A DNA stretch of 64,000 nt from SZUA-36 sp963774415 (GCA_963774415.1 CAVZEU010000004.1:124001-188000); one strand, 5' to 3'. Shown: positions 50,557 to 59,484, numbered from the stretch's first letter. Notes: generated from the letters alone by a model not told the origin. Program-made: numbers and translations.

Positions 50557-53043
50557 TCATACGTTCTGCTCGCGTAACAGGGCGGCAGGCGAGGTAAACA
50601 GCAACCTTAATGACGGCAGTATCACCGCGAGCACCAGGCTCGCTGCGGCCAGCACGGCGAGCACCAGGTAGTGTTGCCATTCAAGGCGCAAGGGGAAACT
50701 CCAGCCAAACGCGACCGGTGTGACCACCATGCCGAGATAGCCCGCGAGCAGCGTACCCAGGGGCCAGACGAGCACCATGCACAGCAGCCCAAGCATGCCC
50801 CACTGCGCAAGTAACAGCGAACCGCGTTCGCGCCGGCTCAACCCCAGGCTGGCCAGCAGCGCCTGTTGGCCCACGCGGTGATGGTGAATCGCACTGATCG
50901 CGCAGAAGATACCGATCGCCGCCACCAGCAGGGTCAGGGTATTGAGCGCCTGGGTGACGATGAAGGTGCGGTCGAAAACGGCAAGGCCTACCTGTCTGAG
51001 TTCGGTCTGATCGATGAGTTCGTCGTCATCCAGGTTGAATTTTTCAGATATGGCCAAACGGATTTCTCCCCAATCAGAGTCTGCCGGGCCATACACAGCG
51101 AGACCGGTCGCGGAAAGATCCGGCCAGCAATTTTTGAAAAGCTGCCGGTTCACCATCCATTGTGATTTTGGATTGCCATAGTCGCGGTAGACACCCAGCA
51201 CGGGTATTTCGGCCTTGTCCGGGCATAACTGTACAGAACCCCCGGGCTGCCAGCCATCGATCCGCCAGGCACGTTCGCTGATATACACCCCTTCACCAGC
51301 ATGGAATTTTGCAGAAGCATCCTCGACCCCCTGCATCAGCTTGACACTGTCACGGAAGCGGTCGCCCTCCTGCAGGCTGACCACCTCAACTGCGACAGGT
51401 GCGTTGTGCGGCCCCCGGCGTGTCACCGCGGTGCGATACCGTTCCGTTACGGTTAATTCTGGAAAGGTTTCCGCCATCCAGGCCTCGAGACCAGCGCCCC
51501 TGTTTTCACCACGAAGGTATAGGTCGGCAACGAGTCTTTGACCCAACCAATCGTCGGTCGCCTGCCGGAAACTGCTGATCATCGTATTGAGGCCGCTATT
51601 GGCAACCAGTGCCAGTGTCATCGCCATCAGCGCTACCGATGCGGGCCCGAGTAACCAGCGGCTATCCGCCAGCAGCCACGAGAAACGCGCGTTGCGCGCC
51701 GGCACCAGTATTTCCATAAACCCGATCAGCAGACGAAGAACCAGTGGCAGTAATAGCGCAGAACCCAGCAGCAGGGCGGCCATTCCGGCCAGTGCCAGCC
51801 ACAGATGGGTTGTTACAGCGCCAGTCACGAGCGCCAGGGCCAGCAGCAGCAAACCCAACAGTGCCATCAGGCGATCGCGGCGAATCACGGTATGTAGCTG
51901 CCAACCGGCCTGTTTACGCTCGAGCATCGGCGCCGTGAGAGATTCACGTAAGGGAAATATGACGCATAGTCCGGCGGCCAGCAGTGTCATCAGGATTGGC
52001 AGCCAGATGCCGGTGGGCACCAGGTCATCGGGATAGCTGATGTAAACACCGTATAACTGCGCCAGTGTCCGGCCGACACCGGGCAACAACCAGGCAGCCA
52101 TTTGCGCCCCCAGCCAGGCGCCAATCAGCGTGCCCACGGCAAGGAAAAGTGACAGTTCCAGCATTAATGCCCGTGTCAGTTCGGCTTTCAATACACCGGC
52201 GAGACGCAATTTCCGGATCAGGTCGCGGCGGTCGGTGTAACTGAACGCCAGCGCGTTATAGATCAAAAAGATACCGACAACAAAGGCCAGCAGACCCATC
52301 GCCGCAAGATTCAGATGAAAGCTTTGTGTCAATTCCGCGGGATCGGGTGCTTCGCTATCTGCGGTATATTCGAGGTGGGCCGGCAAGGCGCGTAGCAATT
52401 GGGTCATACGTTCAGCGGATGCCGGAAACACCAGTATCGATGTAAGTTCATTATTGTTGCCGCTCAGCGATTGCAGCGCCTCGATGTCAATCAACAGGCG
52501 GTGACCCAGTTGCTGGTTGGACACCGGCACCAGGGGCGGCAGTAGTTGACCGGATGTGAGCCTGATTTGGCTGTTGTCATCGTTCGATAGTTGTTCAATC
52601 CTGGCCGGGGCGGCCCACAACTGATACGGCGGAAAAGCAAACCCCATCAAACTGCCATCCGCCGACCCGGCGCTAGCGCTGAAATTAAATGTGCGGGCAG
52701 GGCGGGGCATGGCAAAAACATCTATCCCCAGCAGTTCCAGCGCCTCACCATTTTCGCTTCTTACCACGTGCCTCAACAACGGCGCCAGCATGTCGAACCC
52801 CTGGCGGCGCAGGCTGACATAATCACCCTCGTCGATGTTTCGGGTGCCATCTTTCTGACGTATCTGCCCTACGGGAGAGGCGTCTAAATACCGTTCACCC
52901 TGTGCGTAACTCGAGCGCGCCTGGGCATTGATCAACAGGGTGCCGGCCAACAACACGTTTGCGACGATGATACCCGTGAGCAGGAACAATGCCTGCACGG
53001 GGTGCCGGCGATAGTGGCTTAAAAGGATTCCGTTGAGATTCAC
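50557..53043 (-). CDS. FtsX-family ABC transporter permease
   Basis: This 828-aa protein has a first membrane helix near the N-terminus (ALFLLTGIIVANVLLAGTLL), a large periplasmic domain, a block of helices at ~240-440, a second periplasmic domain, and three C-terminal helices (~700-820), i.e. two FtsX/MacB-like cores. Together with the ATPase and AttH-like lipoprotein it resembles AttEFGH/LolCDE-like lipid or lipoprotein transport. It starts 22 bases after the ATPase gene. Confidence 0.85.
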   Translation of the reverse strand: MNLNGILLSHYRRHPVQALFLLTGIIVANVLLAGTLLINAQARSSYAQGERYLDASPVGQIRQKDGTRNIDEGDYVSLRRQGFDMLAPLLRHVVRSENGEALELLGIDVFAMPRPARTFNFSASAGSADGSLMGFAFPPYQLWAAPARIEQLSNDDNSQIRLTSGQLLPPLVPVSNQQLGHRLLIDIEALQSLSGNNNELTSILVFPASAERMTQLLRALPAHLEYTADSEAPDPAELTQSFHLNLAAMGLLAFVVGIFLIYNALAFSYTDRRDLIRKLRLAGVLKAELTRALMLELSLFLAVGTLIGAWLGAQMAAWLLPGVGRTLAQLYGVYISYPDDLVPTGIWLPILMTLLAAGLCVIFPLRESLTAPMLERKQAGWQLHTVIRRDRLMALLGLLLLALALVTGAVTTHLWLALAGMAALLLGSALLLPLVLRLLIGFMEILVPARNARFSWLLADSRWLLGPASVALMAMTLALVANSGLNTMISSFRQATDDWLGQRLVADLYLRGENRGAGLEAWMAETFPELTVTERYRTAVTRRGPHNAPVAVEVVSLQEGDRFRDSVKLMQGVEDASAKFHAGEGVYISERAWRIDGWQPGGSVQLCPDKAEIPVLGVYRDYGNPKSQWMVNRQLFKNCWPDLSATGLAVYGPADSDWGEIRLAISEKFNLDDDELIDQTELRQVGLAVFDRTFIVTQALNTLTLLVAAIGIFCAISAIHHHRVGQQALLASLGLSRRERGSLLLAQWGMLGLLCMVLVWPLGTLLAGYLGMVVTPVAFGWSFPLRLEWQHYLVLAVLAAASLVLAVILPSLRLLFTSPAALLREQNV

Positions 53044-53065
53044 GTTGGTTCAACCGTGATAAAAC

Positions 53066-53731
53066 TCAGGCCAGCTCATGCAGATGACCCTCTTCAAGCA
53101 TCAGCCGCCTGTCTGCGAAAGACGCCACTTCACGGTTGTGAGTGACCAGTAAAAGGCTGCAGGCAGATTCGGCCACCAGCTTGACCATCAGGTCCATGAC
53201 CTGGCGGCTGAGTGTATCGTGCAGGTTACCGGTCGGTTCGTCGGCAAACAAAACCCGCGGCCGGTGCGCCAGTGCGCGTGCGATTGCAACGCGCTGTTGC
53301 TGTCCACTCGAGAGCACCTCCACCGGTCTGCCCAGCAAGGACCTGAGCCCGAGAACCGAGGAGATTTCTTCTATCCATGGATCGTCCGCGGGGAGACGAT
53401 TCAGCCGTCGCTGGAACATCAGGTTGTCGCTGACATTCAGGCCTGGCAGCAGGTTGAATTGCTGGAATACAAAGCCGAGATGACGCCGTCTGAGCATGGC
53501 GAGTTCGCGTTCACTCTGCATTGCTAGCGAACGGCCCAGGATCAGGACTTCACCCGAGTCGGGGCTTTCCAGTCCGGCCGCGATCTGCAAAAGTGTGCTC
53601 TTGCCGTTGCCACTGGCGCCGAGCAGGGCGAGACTCTCACCCGGCCCCAGGTTTAAGTCGATACCCCTGAGCACCTGCAGTTCGCTCTCGCCATCGTGAA
53701 ATGACTTGCTAATTGACCTGAGACTGAGCAT
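53066..53731 (-). CDS. LolD/MacB-like ABC transporter ATPase
   Basis: In this 221-aa protein, Walker A is LGASGNGKSTLLQ, Q-loop FVFQQFNLLP, signature LSSGQQQRVAIARAL (second Gly of LSGGQ replaced by Ser) and Walker B VLFADEPTGNL. It is first in the minus-strand operon ATPase-permease-lipoprotein. Confidence 0.93.
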   Translation of the reverse strand: MLSLRSISKSFHDGESELQVLRGIDLNLGPGESLALLGASGNGKSTLLQIAAGLESPDSGEVLILGRSLAMQSERELAMLRRRHLGFVFQQFNLLPGLNVSDNLMFQRRLNRLPADDPWIEEISSVLGLRSLLGRPVEVLSSGQQQRVAIARALAHRPRVLFADEPTGNLHDTLSRQVMDLMVKLVAESACSLLLVTHNREVASFADRRLMLEEGHLHELA

Positions 53732-53788
53732 AACAAAGCCTTCGCCTGAAAACTTTCAGGATATCATCACCGGCGCTTGTGGCTGCGG

Positions 53789-53840
53789 AAGCCTGCGCCA
53801 TCTATCCGGAATTGGCCGCCATTTTTCGCAAGACCGTTGG
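53789..53840 (+). pseudogene. 52-bp fragment copied from the MNT gene
   Basis: Identical to 36502-36553 (coding ACAIYPELAAIFRKTVG). It stands alone between the ABC operon and the TPR gene and must be a stray duplicate. Confidence 0.7.
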
Positions 53841-53910
53841 GCTTGCCCTGCTTGAGAAGGCTTAATGAGTTTGAAATGAGCGCTGCGTGTAAGAACGCGG
53901 CTCTTGTCGA

Positions 53911-55554
53911 TCAGCCGAGCCGCGCCAGCAGCGCCTTGAAGCGCTCATCTTCACGCAGGCCTTTGAGGTCCGGGTCGTTTTCCAGCCAGGCGCGATGCCC
54001 GTAGCCCTGGTCGATGGCCTCGGTCAACAATTCGATGGCACGGTCATCGTCGTTAAGCTGGGCATACATGCAGGCGACGTTGTAGAGCACCGCGGGTTCG
54101 CCGCGGTCCGATTCCAGCGCCCGTTCACCCCACGCTACTGCCCTTTCATTCTCTCCCAGGTCAACCAATGCGCAGGCGCCAAGATTCAGCGCACGCGCAT
54201 CGTCGGGGTGCAGCACCAGGTGTTTCTCCACGATTCCGACCGTTTTCAGGCCGGCTTCCTTTGCGTCGGCGTCGCGGCCGAGTTCCCGGTAAACGAGGCC
54301 CAGTAGCCGGGGAGCTTGGTAATCATCAGGATTGACTTCTGAAGCCTTGGCGAACAGGCGCGCGGCTTTTTCGGCCTTGCCCTGGGCAAAACAGTCGCGT
54401 GCGTACAAGTAATACGCCTCGAAAAGCTCTGGGTTGAGGAGGATCGCGGTTTCAAATTCCCGTTCCGCCTCGTCGTATTTCTTGTTGAGGGAAAGCGCCA
54501 TGCCGCGAGCGGCGTGGGCTTCGGCCGAATCCGAATCCAGTTCGACGGCCCGGATGCTGGCTTCGTTGGCCTTTTCCGCAATCTCAGGCGATGATTCCAC
54601 CCATTGGTATAAGAGGGAATAGGCATCGGCGATGCCGGCATAGGCGAGTGCGTAATTGGGATCCTGCTCGATAGCCTTTTCGTACATTTTAATGGCGTGA
54701 TGAAAATTTCGTTTGCCCATCCTGTAGAAAAACCGGCGCCCGCGCAGGTAATAGTCAAAGGCTTCGACGTCGGTGGTTGCAACGTATTGCAGCGCGCGCC
54801 GTTCCTTGGGCGTCAGCGTGACTTCGAGCGCGTTGACGATGCTCTTGGCAATGTCGTCCTGGATATCGAACACGTCCTTCATTTCCCGGTCGTAGGTCTC
54901 CGACCACAGATGCGAATCGCTGGCGGTGTCGATCAGCTGCGCGGTGATCCGCACCCGGTCGCCCGCGCGCCGCACGCTGCCTTCGAGCACGGTGGCGACA
55001 CCGAGCCTTTCGGCGACGATCGGGATATCGAAATCCTTGCCCTTGAAAGCGAACGAGGACGTCCGCGACGCCACCCGCAACTTGGGCAGCTTGACCAGCA
55101 GGTTCAGGATTTCCTCGGAAATACCATCGCTGAAGTACTCGTTCTCCGCATCGCCGCTCATGTTGAGGAAGGGCAGCACGGCGATGGATTTGCGGTTGTC
55201 CTCGGCACGCGCAGCGGGTACGGCCGTGGTGGCAGGTTTGGTTTTTTGGGCCGCTTCCGCTGCGGGTGCTGCGTCTTGTACAGCTTCGTCGAGCGACTTG
55301 GTCCGCTCCGGGCCCCCGGGGCCGATGTCGAAGACCCAGGCCATGATGATCGTGACGGGAAAGCCGAGCACGATCAGTATGGTCACCAGCGTGACGGTCC
55401 ACGCCGGCAGGTTCAGGTTGGGCAAAACCGTGGATGCCACCTCGATAACGACCCAGCCGACGATCGCGTAGATCACGATGACGCGGATGACGCGCCTGCG
55501 CTTCAATTCCGACCACAAGTTCCCAAACGATGATTTGGTGGCTTCGTTACCCAT
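53911..55554 (-). CDS. TPR protein with TolB-like N-terminal domain, membrane anchored
   Basis: In this 547-aa protein, two helices at ~22-80 (VIYAIVGWVVIEVASTVL, VTLVTILIVLGFPVTIIMAW) anchor it. KSIAVLPFLNMSGDAENEYF and SDGISEEILNLL (~123-155) are the FlgO/TolB-like domain also found in adenylate-cyclase-linked TPR proteins. Residues ~270-540 carry TPR repeats (AIKMYEKAIEQDPNYALAYA). The upstream gene for a winged-helix or cyclase part is absent. The role is unknown. Confidence 0.8.
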   Translation of the reverse strand: MGNEATKSSFGNLWSELKRRRVIRVIVIYAIVGWVVIEVASTVLPNLNLPAWTVTLVTILIVLGFPVTIIMAWVFDIGPGGPERTKSLDEAVQDAAPAAEAAQKTKPATTAVPAARAEDNRKSIAVLPFLNMSGDAENEYFSDGISEEILNLLVKLPKLRVASRTSSFAFKGKDFDIPIVAERLGVATVLEGSVRRAGDRVRITAQLIDTASDSHLWSETYDREMKDVFDIQDDIAKSIVNALEVTLTPKERRALQYVATTDVEAFDYYLRGRRFFYRMGKRNFHHAIKMYEKAIEQDPNYALAYAGIADAYSLLYQWVESSPEIAEKANEASIRAVELDSDSAEAHAARGMALSLNKKYDEAEREFETAILLNPELFEAYYLYARDCFAQGKAEKAARLFAKASEVNPDDYQAPRLLGLVYRELGRDADAKEAGLKTVGIVEKHLVLHPDDARALNLGACALVDLGENERAVAWGERALESDRGEPAVLYNVACMYAQLNDDDRAIELLTEAIDQGYGHRAWLENDPDLKGLREDERFKALLARLG

Positions 55555-55748
55555 TTGTTTTTATAACCCAGGCGCCCGCTTCGAGAACATTCATCATACA
55601 GACATAATAAGTGGTTGGAGAAGGAAAATCAGAAATTGCGGGGTTGCGGTAAAGCGCCGGACCGCGCTCGGTAAATCTTACCGGGAAATTTGAACGATTC
55701 GTTGCCTGATCAGAAGACGCAGAGTTTCTGGGCAATCAACTTCCGGTA

Positions 55749-56012
55749 CTAGCCCGCATATTGCACCAGCCGGCCACTGGCCTCACCATAAGCTGATGAA
55801 TTTGCAAAACAGAATGACGATTTATCAAATTTTTTCCAGGGGTACACTTTGTAACCGGCCAGCGACCTATCCCGGCCCTGCCTTGTCCAGTCACGCCTGG
55901 GCTTGGGCTTCCCTCCAGCCATAGCCATCGCTATGGCTCTCGGTCCAGCCCGGCGCCCAGCCGCACCTGTTTTGTGGCAGCATCCGGGATGCTGGTGCAA
56001 TATGCGGGCTAG
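55749..56012. mobile_element. 264-bp MITE-like element with 22-bp perfect inverted ends
   Basis: Left end CTAGCCCGCATATTGCACC... (55749-55770) and right end ...GGTGCAATATGCGGGCTAG (55991-56012) are perfect inverted repeats of 22 bases. The interior has no transposase and includes a smaller hairpin (GGCTATGG region near 55930). It has entered the 3' end of a DUF6036 gene and supplies its stop codon. Confidence 0.65.
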
Positions 56013-56468
56013 CTCTTCAAGCCGTCGCTGTTTAACGTGTCCGGTGGCTACCAGTGCTTGGCAAAACTCCAGGTCCTTGGGACGTCCCGCGCCCAGTTTT
56101 GACAAGATCAAATCATGTAACTCCATAAACATCGCAGTGACGCCAATGTCATCAAAGGGGACTGAATTTGTTCTCTCCTGCCACCCTCGAGGCGCGAACT
56201 TAGGTGTGTCGAATGTCACACCGTCGGCATACACATCGTGGCGTTCGTGAAACGGGCTTAATTCACCAATCATTACGCTCAGTAGGTCGGCGAGATCCGG
56301 GTCGCCGGACATCGTTATGAGATCTGCCTCGATGCTGCGCGAAAGGTAATGGGCTTCTGGTGAACTGATGACACCAAGAATTGCGGCCGACCCGATGACG
56401 TAGAATGTGTCCTGCTCCGTAAGGTCACGGGCTGCATTTAAAATCTTCTTGAGCTGTTCCAGCGTCAA
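55749..56468 (-). CDS. DUF6036 nucleotidyltransferase-like toxin, 3' end replaced by a MITE
   Basis: Residues ~1-150 (TFYVIGSAAILGVISSPEAH, SIEADLITMSGD, MELHDLILSKLGAGRPKDLE) fit DUF6036 toxins. From about residue 153 (EELARILHQHPGC) the reading continues through the MITE to a TAG in its left end, adding ~80 foreign residues (HKTGAAGRRAGPRA). The start overlaps the upstream regulator stop by 4 bases. Confidence 0.7.
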   Translation of the reverse strand: MTLEQLKKILNAARDLTEQDTFYVIGSAAILGVISSPEAHYLSRSIEADLITMSGDPDLADLLSVMIGELSPFHERHDVYADGVTFDTPKFAPRGWQERTNSVPFDDIGVTAMFMELHDLILSKLGAGRPKDLEFCQALVATGHVKQRRLEELARILHQHPGCCHKTGAAGRRAGPRAIAMAMAGGKPKPRRDWTRQGRDRSLAGYKVYPWKKFDKSSFCFANSSAYGEASGRLVQYAG

Positions 56469-56971
56469 GAGGCCAGGCCTTGCCGACGCAAGATAGTAAG
56501 CCGCTCCTTTTCATTGAGGATGCCGGCAAAAGGAGATACACGGCGCAGGGCCCTGGCGTCCTCGTCATATGCGCCGAGTACTTGCAGAAGCGGTTCGATA
56601 GGCCCGGAAAGCAGACTTTCCCAACGCTCCACGTACGTCTTGGCGTAAGGTGTTGTGACACGCATTCTTTTCAGACGTCTATTTGCCACATCGAGCAATT
56701 CGGGCTTTCGAAGCAGCTTCTTGCCGACTTCCAGGTGCAGGGCACGTGATCGCAACTCTCCGATGGTATCGCCTGCTGAGGCGATAACGTACCTGCTGGA
56801 TCTCCCTCGACCGGTTCTGAGCACGCGACCCTCTGCACGCAACTCATCCAGGCGTCTCCAAAGTGTGGGCTGGCTGACCTTCGGTCGCAGCTCTGAACGC
56901 AACTCGGTAGCACTCAATCCAGCTGGACGCAGGGCGAGAAGCGCTAGAATTTGCTGTTTGATCGGTTCCAT
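56465..56971 (-). CDS. Winged-helix antitoxin/regulator of the DUF6036 pair
   Basis: The start is taken at ATG 56971 (MEPIKQQILALLALRPAGLS); an upstream in-frame ATG at 57046 would add a hydrophobic, unlikely stretch. The winged helix lies at ~8-60 (ATELRSELRPKVSQPTLWRR, RTGRGRSSRYVI). The 168-aa product precedes and overlaps the toxin gene, the order of type IV-like modules. Confidence 0.7.
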   Translation of the reverse strand: MEPIKQQILALLALRPAGLSATELRSELRPKVSQPTLWRRLDELRAEGRVLRTGRGRSSRYVIASAGDTIGELRSRALHLEVGKKLLRKPELLDVANRRLKRMRVTTPYAKTYVERWESLLSGPIEPLLQVLGAYDEDARALRRVSPFAGILNEKERLTILRRQGLAS

Positions 56972-57081
56972 GATTTGAATAATAAATGAATAGAAAAAAA
57001 AGCACAATACAATGACCGACATGCCTGGCTGCCTCCGAACACGCATAGTCAGGGGTTCTCCTTCCGCTTTTGTCTTGGTGA

Positions 57082-57140
57082 CGCGTTTCCGCGGAAATTT
57101 ATTATGTTAAATAACAGGTTTTCAGCGGCAATTTCCTACG
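57082..57140. repeat. Dispersed two-hairpin repeat, copy
   Basis: CGCGTTTCCGCGGAAA, TTATGTTAAATAAC, then CAATTTCCTACG. It marks the boundary between the DUF6036 and RelE modules. Confidence 0.55.
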
Positions 57141-57250
57141 ACTCTTGGAGCAGTCAGCTATTTCATCATCAAGGTGGCCGGTCCACATTGGGCTGTGGGC
57201 AACATGGTCTTCAACATCTGGCCTCGATTGACGAGAATCCCTTTCAAAAT

Positions 57251-57267
57251 ATACGGCAAAGCCGTAT
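57251..57267. promoter_or_regulatory. Operator of the RelE/XRE pair
   Basis: The perfect inverted repeat ATACGGC-AAA-GCCGTAT ends 8 bases before the toxin start. Confidence 0.5.
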
Positions 57268-57275
57268 AGTATTTA

Positions 57276-57590
57276 ATGTTCACTTTTATCGAGACACGGT
57301 TGTTTTCGCGTCTTGTACAGGAATACCTGACCGATGAAGCATATGCCCGACTGCAGGGTGAACTGATACAAAACCCGGAAGCCGGGGCGGTCATCCGCGG
57401 TTCGGGTGGTGTTCGGAAGCTTCGATGGCGCGGTGCCGCGCGCGGTAAACGCGGTGGATATCGAGTCATCTACTTTGTCCGGCGCGTAAATGGAATTATC
57501 TGGATGTTGACGATTTATCCCAGGAATGTGACTGACTCGATCCCTGGGCACGTGTTGAAGCAGATTCGTGAGGAGTTGGAACATGAGTGA
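57276..57590 (+). CDS. RelE-family toxin (HigB2-like)
   Basis: The 104 residues start MFTFIETRLFSRLVQEYLTD; the core GGVRKLRWRGAARGKRGGYR and VIYFVRRVNGIIWMLTIYPR is the RelE/HigB2 mRNA-interferase pattern. The stop lies 8 bases inside the antitoxin gene. Confidence 0.88.
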   Translation: MFTFIETRLFSRLVQEYLTDEAYARLQGELIQNPEAGAVIRGSGGVRKLRWRGAARGKRGGYRVIYFVRRVNGIIWMLTIYPRNVTDSIPGHVLKQIREELEHE

Positions 57591-57852
57591 GAAACGCGAG
57601 ATCGGGTCCGAGATCCTGCAAGGCATCCGCGAACTTAAGCAGGACAAAACAGGACGCACGATCAATGTGCCGCCTGTCTCAAAGATTCGCGAAGGAACCG
57701 GCCTCTCGCAGTCGCAATTCGCCGCGCTGCTGGGCGTTTCCGTCCGTACGCTGCAGGATTGGGAACAGGGTCGTCGCAGCCCGTCGGGCGCCGCGCGGAC
57801 CCTGATCCTGATCGCCCACAAGAATCCGGCGGCCTTGTTGGAAGTCGCCTGA
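57583..57852 (+). CDS. XRE antitoxin of the RelE pair
   Basis: The protein is 89 residues from ATG 57583. The helix-turn-helix TGLSQSQFAALLGVSVRTLQ and DWEQGRRSPSGAARTLI is the HigA/XRE antitoxin type that follows HigB2-like toxins. It overlaps the toxin by 8 bases. Confidence 0.88.
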   Translation: MSEKREIGSEILQGIRELKQDKTGRTINVPPVSKIREGTGLSQSQFAALLGVSVRTLQDWEQGRRSPSGAARTLILIAHKNPAALLEVA

Positions 57853-57913
57853 AAGCGTTTTTGTCAGCGGTTCCGGCAATCGGATATCGATTTGTAATTA
57901 GCATTTTCCGCAC

Positions 57914-57973
57914 CGCGTTTCCGCGGAAACGTGATTATGTTAAATAGTGGGTGCTGCACCTCTATTTCCTACG
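57914..57973. repeat. Dispersed two-hairpin repeat, best copy
   Basis: The perfect 16-bp palindrome CGTTTCCGCGGAAACG is followed by TGATTATGTTAAATAGTGG, hairpin GGTGCTGCACC and ATTTCCTACGC. It separates two toxin-antitoxin modules. Confidence 0.6.
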
Positions 57974-58019
57974 CATAGTCGAGGGAATTACCGCTATCAA
58001 GCCATGAAGATTAATGCGA

Positions 58020-58039
58020 TTGTATCTATATGGATACAA
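58020..58039. promoter_or_regulatory. Operator of the second RelE-type pair
   Basis: TTGTATC and GATACAA form an inverted repeat with a 6-base spacer, 7 bases before the toxin start. Confidence 0.5.
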
Positions 58040-58046
58040 GCGTAGT

Positions 58047-58346
58047 ATGATAACGATAGCGCGTACTGGCATCTTCGATGCGTGGCTCAAAGCGCTCAGG
58101 GACGTACGTGGTAAGGCTCGAATTATCAAGAGAATCCGCGCTGCCGAGCGCGGGCATTTCGGTGATTGTCGGCCGGTAGGTGCGGGTGTGTCTGAAATGC
58201 GCATCCACGTCGGTCCGGGCTATCGGGTGTATTTCACCCGCACCGGCGATGTGGTCTACGTGTTGCTTTGCGGCGGTAAAAAGCACCGGCAACAACGGGA
58301 TATCGCCAGGGCTAAAAAACTGGCCCGGTTACTCGAAGAGATATGA
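58047..58346 (+). CDS. RelE/ParE-type addiction module toxin
   Basis: The protein is 99 residues from ATG 58047 (a start at 58014 would lie inside the operator). The motifs FDAWLKALRDVRGKARIIKR, GVSEMRIHVGPGYRVYF and GGKKHRQQRDIARAK define the putative addiction-module killer family (COG3657). Confidence 0.9.
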   Translation: MITIARTGIFDAWLKALRDVRGKARIIKRIRAAERGHFGDCRPVGAGVSEMRIHVGPGYRVYFTRTGDVVYVLLCGGKKHRQQRDIARAKKLARLLEEI

Positions 58347-58349
58347 GCC

Positions 58350-58658
58350 ATGAAACAAACAAACCGATTGAACCTGGCGCCATTTGATGCCAGCGAATAC
58401 CTCGATAGCGAGGAGGTCATCGCCGAATACCTGACGGCCGCCCTGCAAGATCCGGATCCCGATGCTTTTCTGGCGGCAGTGAGTGATGTCGCAAAAGCCC
58501 GGGGCATCGCCACGGTCGCCGCTTTTGCCGGTCTTGGTCGCGAGAGCCTATACAAGACGCTCAAACCCGGCGCGCAACCCCGCTTTGACACGGTGCGGCG
58601 ATTGCTCGATGCCTTGGGCGTCAAACTCGGTGTTGTTGCTCCGCATCCAAAGAACTGA
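58350..58658 (+). CDS. Addiction module antidote protein (HigA-like)
   Basis: The 102 residues contain YLDSEEVIAEYLTAALQDPD, DVAKARGIATVAAFAGLGRE and SLYKTLKPGAQPRFDTVRRL, typical of the COG3636 antidote that pairs with COG3657 toxins. It begins 3 bases after the toxin stop. Confidence 0.9.
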   Translation: MKQTNRLNLAPFDASEYLDSEEVIAEYLTAALQDPDPDAFLAAVSDVAKARGIATVAAFAGLGRESLYKTLKPGAQPRFDTVRRLLDALGVKLGVVAPHPKN

Positions 58659-58695
58659 TTGCGAACACCCCTGGCAAGTTGCCGGTTTCTATTTA

Positions 58696-58758
58696 AACAC
58701 CCAGAAATACTCGTCCAGGCGCTCGACGCCGGCGGCCACGGCGCGCGGCATCGAGGCC
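58696..58758 (-). repeat. Extra copy of the tpm 3' end
   Basis: This 63-bp stretch equals 59492-59554 with one mismatch. Read on the minus strand it encodes the end of thiopurine methyltransferase (RLDEYFWVF) and even has its own stop just after (VFK*). The BrnT-BrnA cassette lies between the two copies. Confidence 0.75.
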
Positions 58759-58916
58759 GGCGTATTCCGCCGAGAATCTTCACTTCACCTCCCTGCGGTG
58801 GTCATTTCTAGGACAGACCTGCCTCGACCTGCGATTTCCCACAAATATTCAAGCCAAACAGCACTATTGATACTTGTCGATGCGTCGCATATTGCATACA
58901 GGGGTTCGCATTGACA

Positions 58917-58935
58917 TATGCATTGTATATGCATA
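58917..58935. promoter_or_regulatory. Putative brnTA operator
   Basis: TATGCAT-TGTAT-ATGCATA, a perfect inverted repeat just before the brnT start. BrnA-type antitoxins autoregulate. Confidence 0.5.
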
Positions 58936-58943
58936 ACATGAAT

Positions 58944-59210
58944 ATGAAGGTTGTTTGGGATTCTGTTAAGGCCAAGATCAACAGACTGAAGCACGGAATT
59001 TACTTCTCCGAAGTAGAGCCGGTTTTTTACGATCCCCGGGCAATTAGTTTTGAGGATCCCGATTCAACCGAAGAGGCGCGATACGTCGTGATTGGACTTG
59101 ACTCGGTAGGCCGGGTGATAGTCGTGGTCTACAACTATCGGGATAATGCTATTCGGTTAATCTCAGCCCGAAAGGCCAGCAAAGCCGAGCGAAAAGTTTA
59201 TGAGAAATGA
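58944..59210 (+). CDS. brnT: BrnT-family ribonuclease toxin
   Basis: The protein is 88 residues from ATG 58944 (58938 also possible). MKVVWDSVKAKINRLKHGI, FYDPRAISFEDPDSTEEARY and RVIVVVYNYRDNAIRLISAR, KASKAERKVYE match BrnT. It overlaps brnA by 11 bases. Confidence 0.92.
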   Translation: MKVVWDSVKAKINRLKHGIYFSEVEPVFYDPRAISFEDPDSTEEARYVVIGLDSVGRVIVVVYNYRDNAIRLISARKASKAERKVYEK

Positions 59211-59448
59211 GTATGATTTCAGCCAGGGTAAACGCGGTGCCGTTGTAAGCGCACGGGGCAAAACCCGTATCACCATTTACCTGGATGACGATGTCATAGA
59301 CGCTTTTCGGCTCAAGGCGGAGAAAGCACGTTGCGGCTACCAAACACTGATCAATACGGCATTGCGGCAATACCTGACCGGTGACGGTAAACCGGTCGAC
59401 GGCAAGATGCTCCGGCGAATACTGCGCGAAGAGCTGAAGAAAATGTAG
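59200..59448 (+). CDS. brnA: BrnA-family antitoxin
   Basis: The 82 residues contain MRNEYDFSQGKRGAVVSARG and KTRITIYLDDDVIDAFR, the BrnA toxin-binding and ribbon-helix-helix segments. It is translated from a start inside brnT. Confidence 0.92.
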   Translation: MRNEYDFSQGKRGAVVSARGKTRITIYLDDDVIDAFRLKAEKARCGYQTLINTALRQYLTGDGKPVDGKMLRRILREELKKM

Positions 59449-59484
59449 TGTGCCGAGTAATGGTTAAGCCTGTCGGCCGGATTC

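Noticed and set aside
32383..57973. Chromosomal integron cassette array with attC sites
   Set aside because: The repeats contain a GTTAAAT motif but no complementary RYYYAAC partner at the other end, genes are on both strands and no integron integrase is seen. Kept only as a dispersed repeat.
9577..59448. Prophage or ICE
   Set aside because: No integrase, terminase, capsid, portal, relaxase or conjugation gene is present; the many toxin-antitoxin and R-M genes fit a defence-type accessory region.
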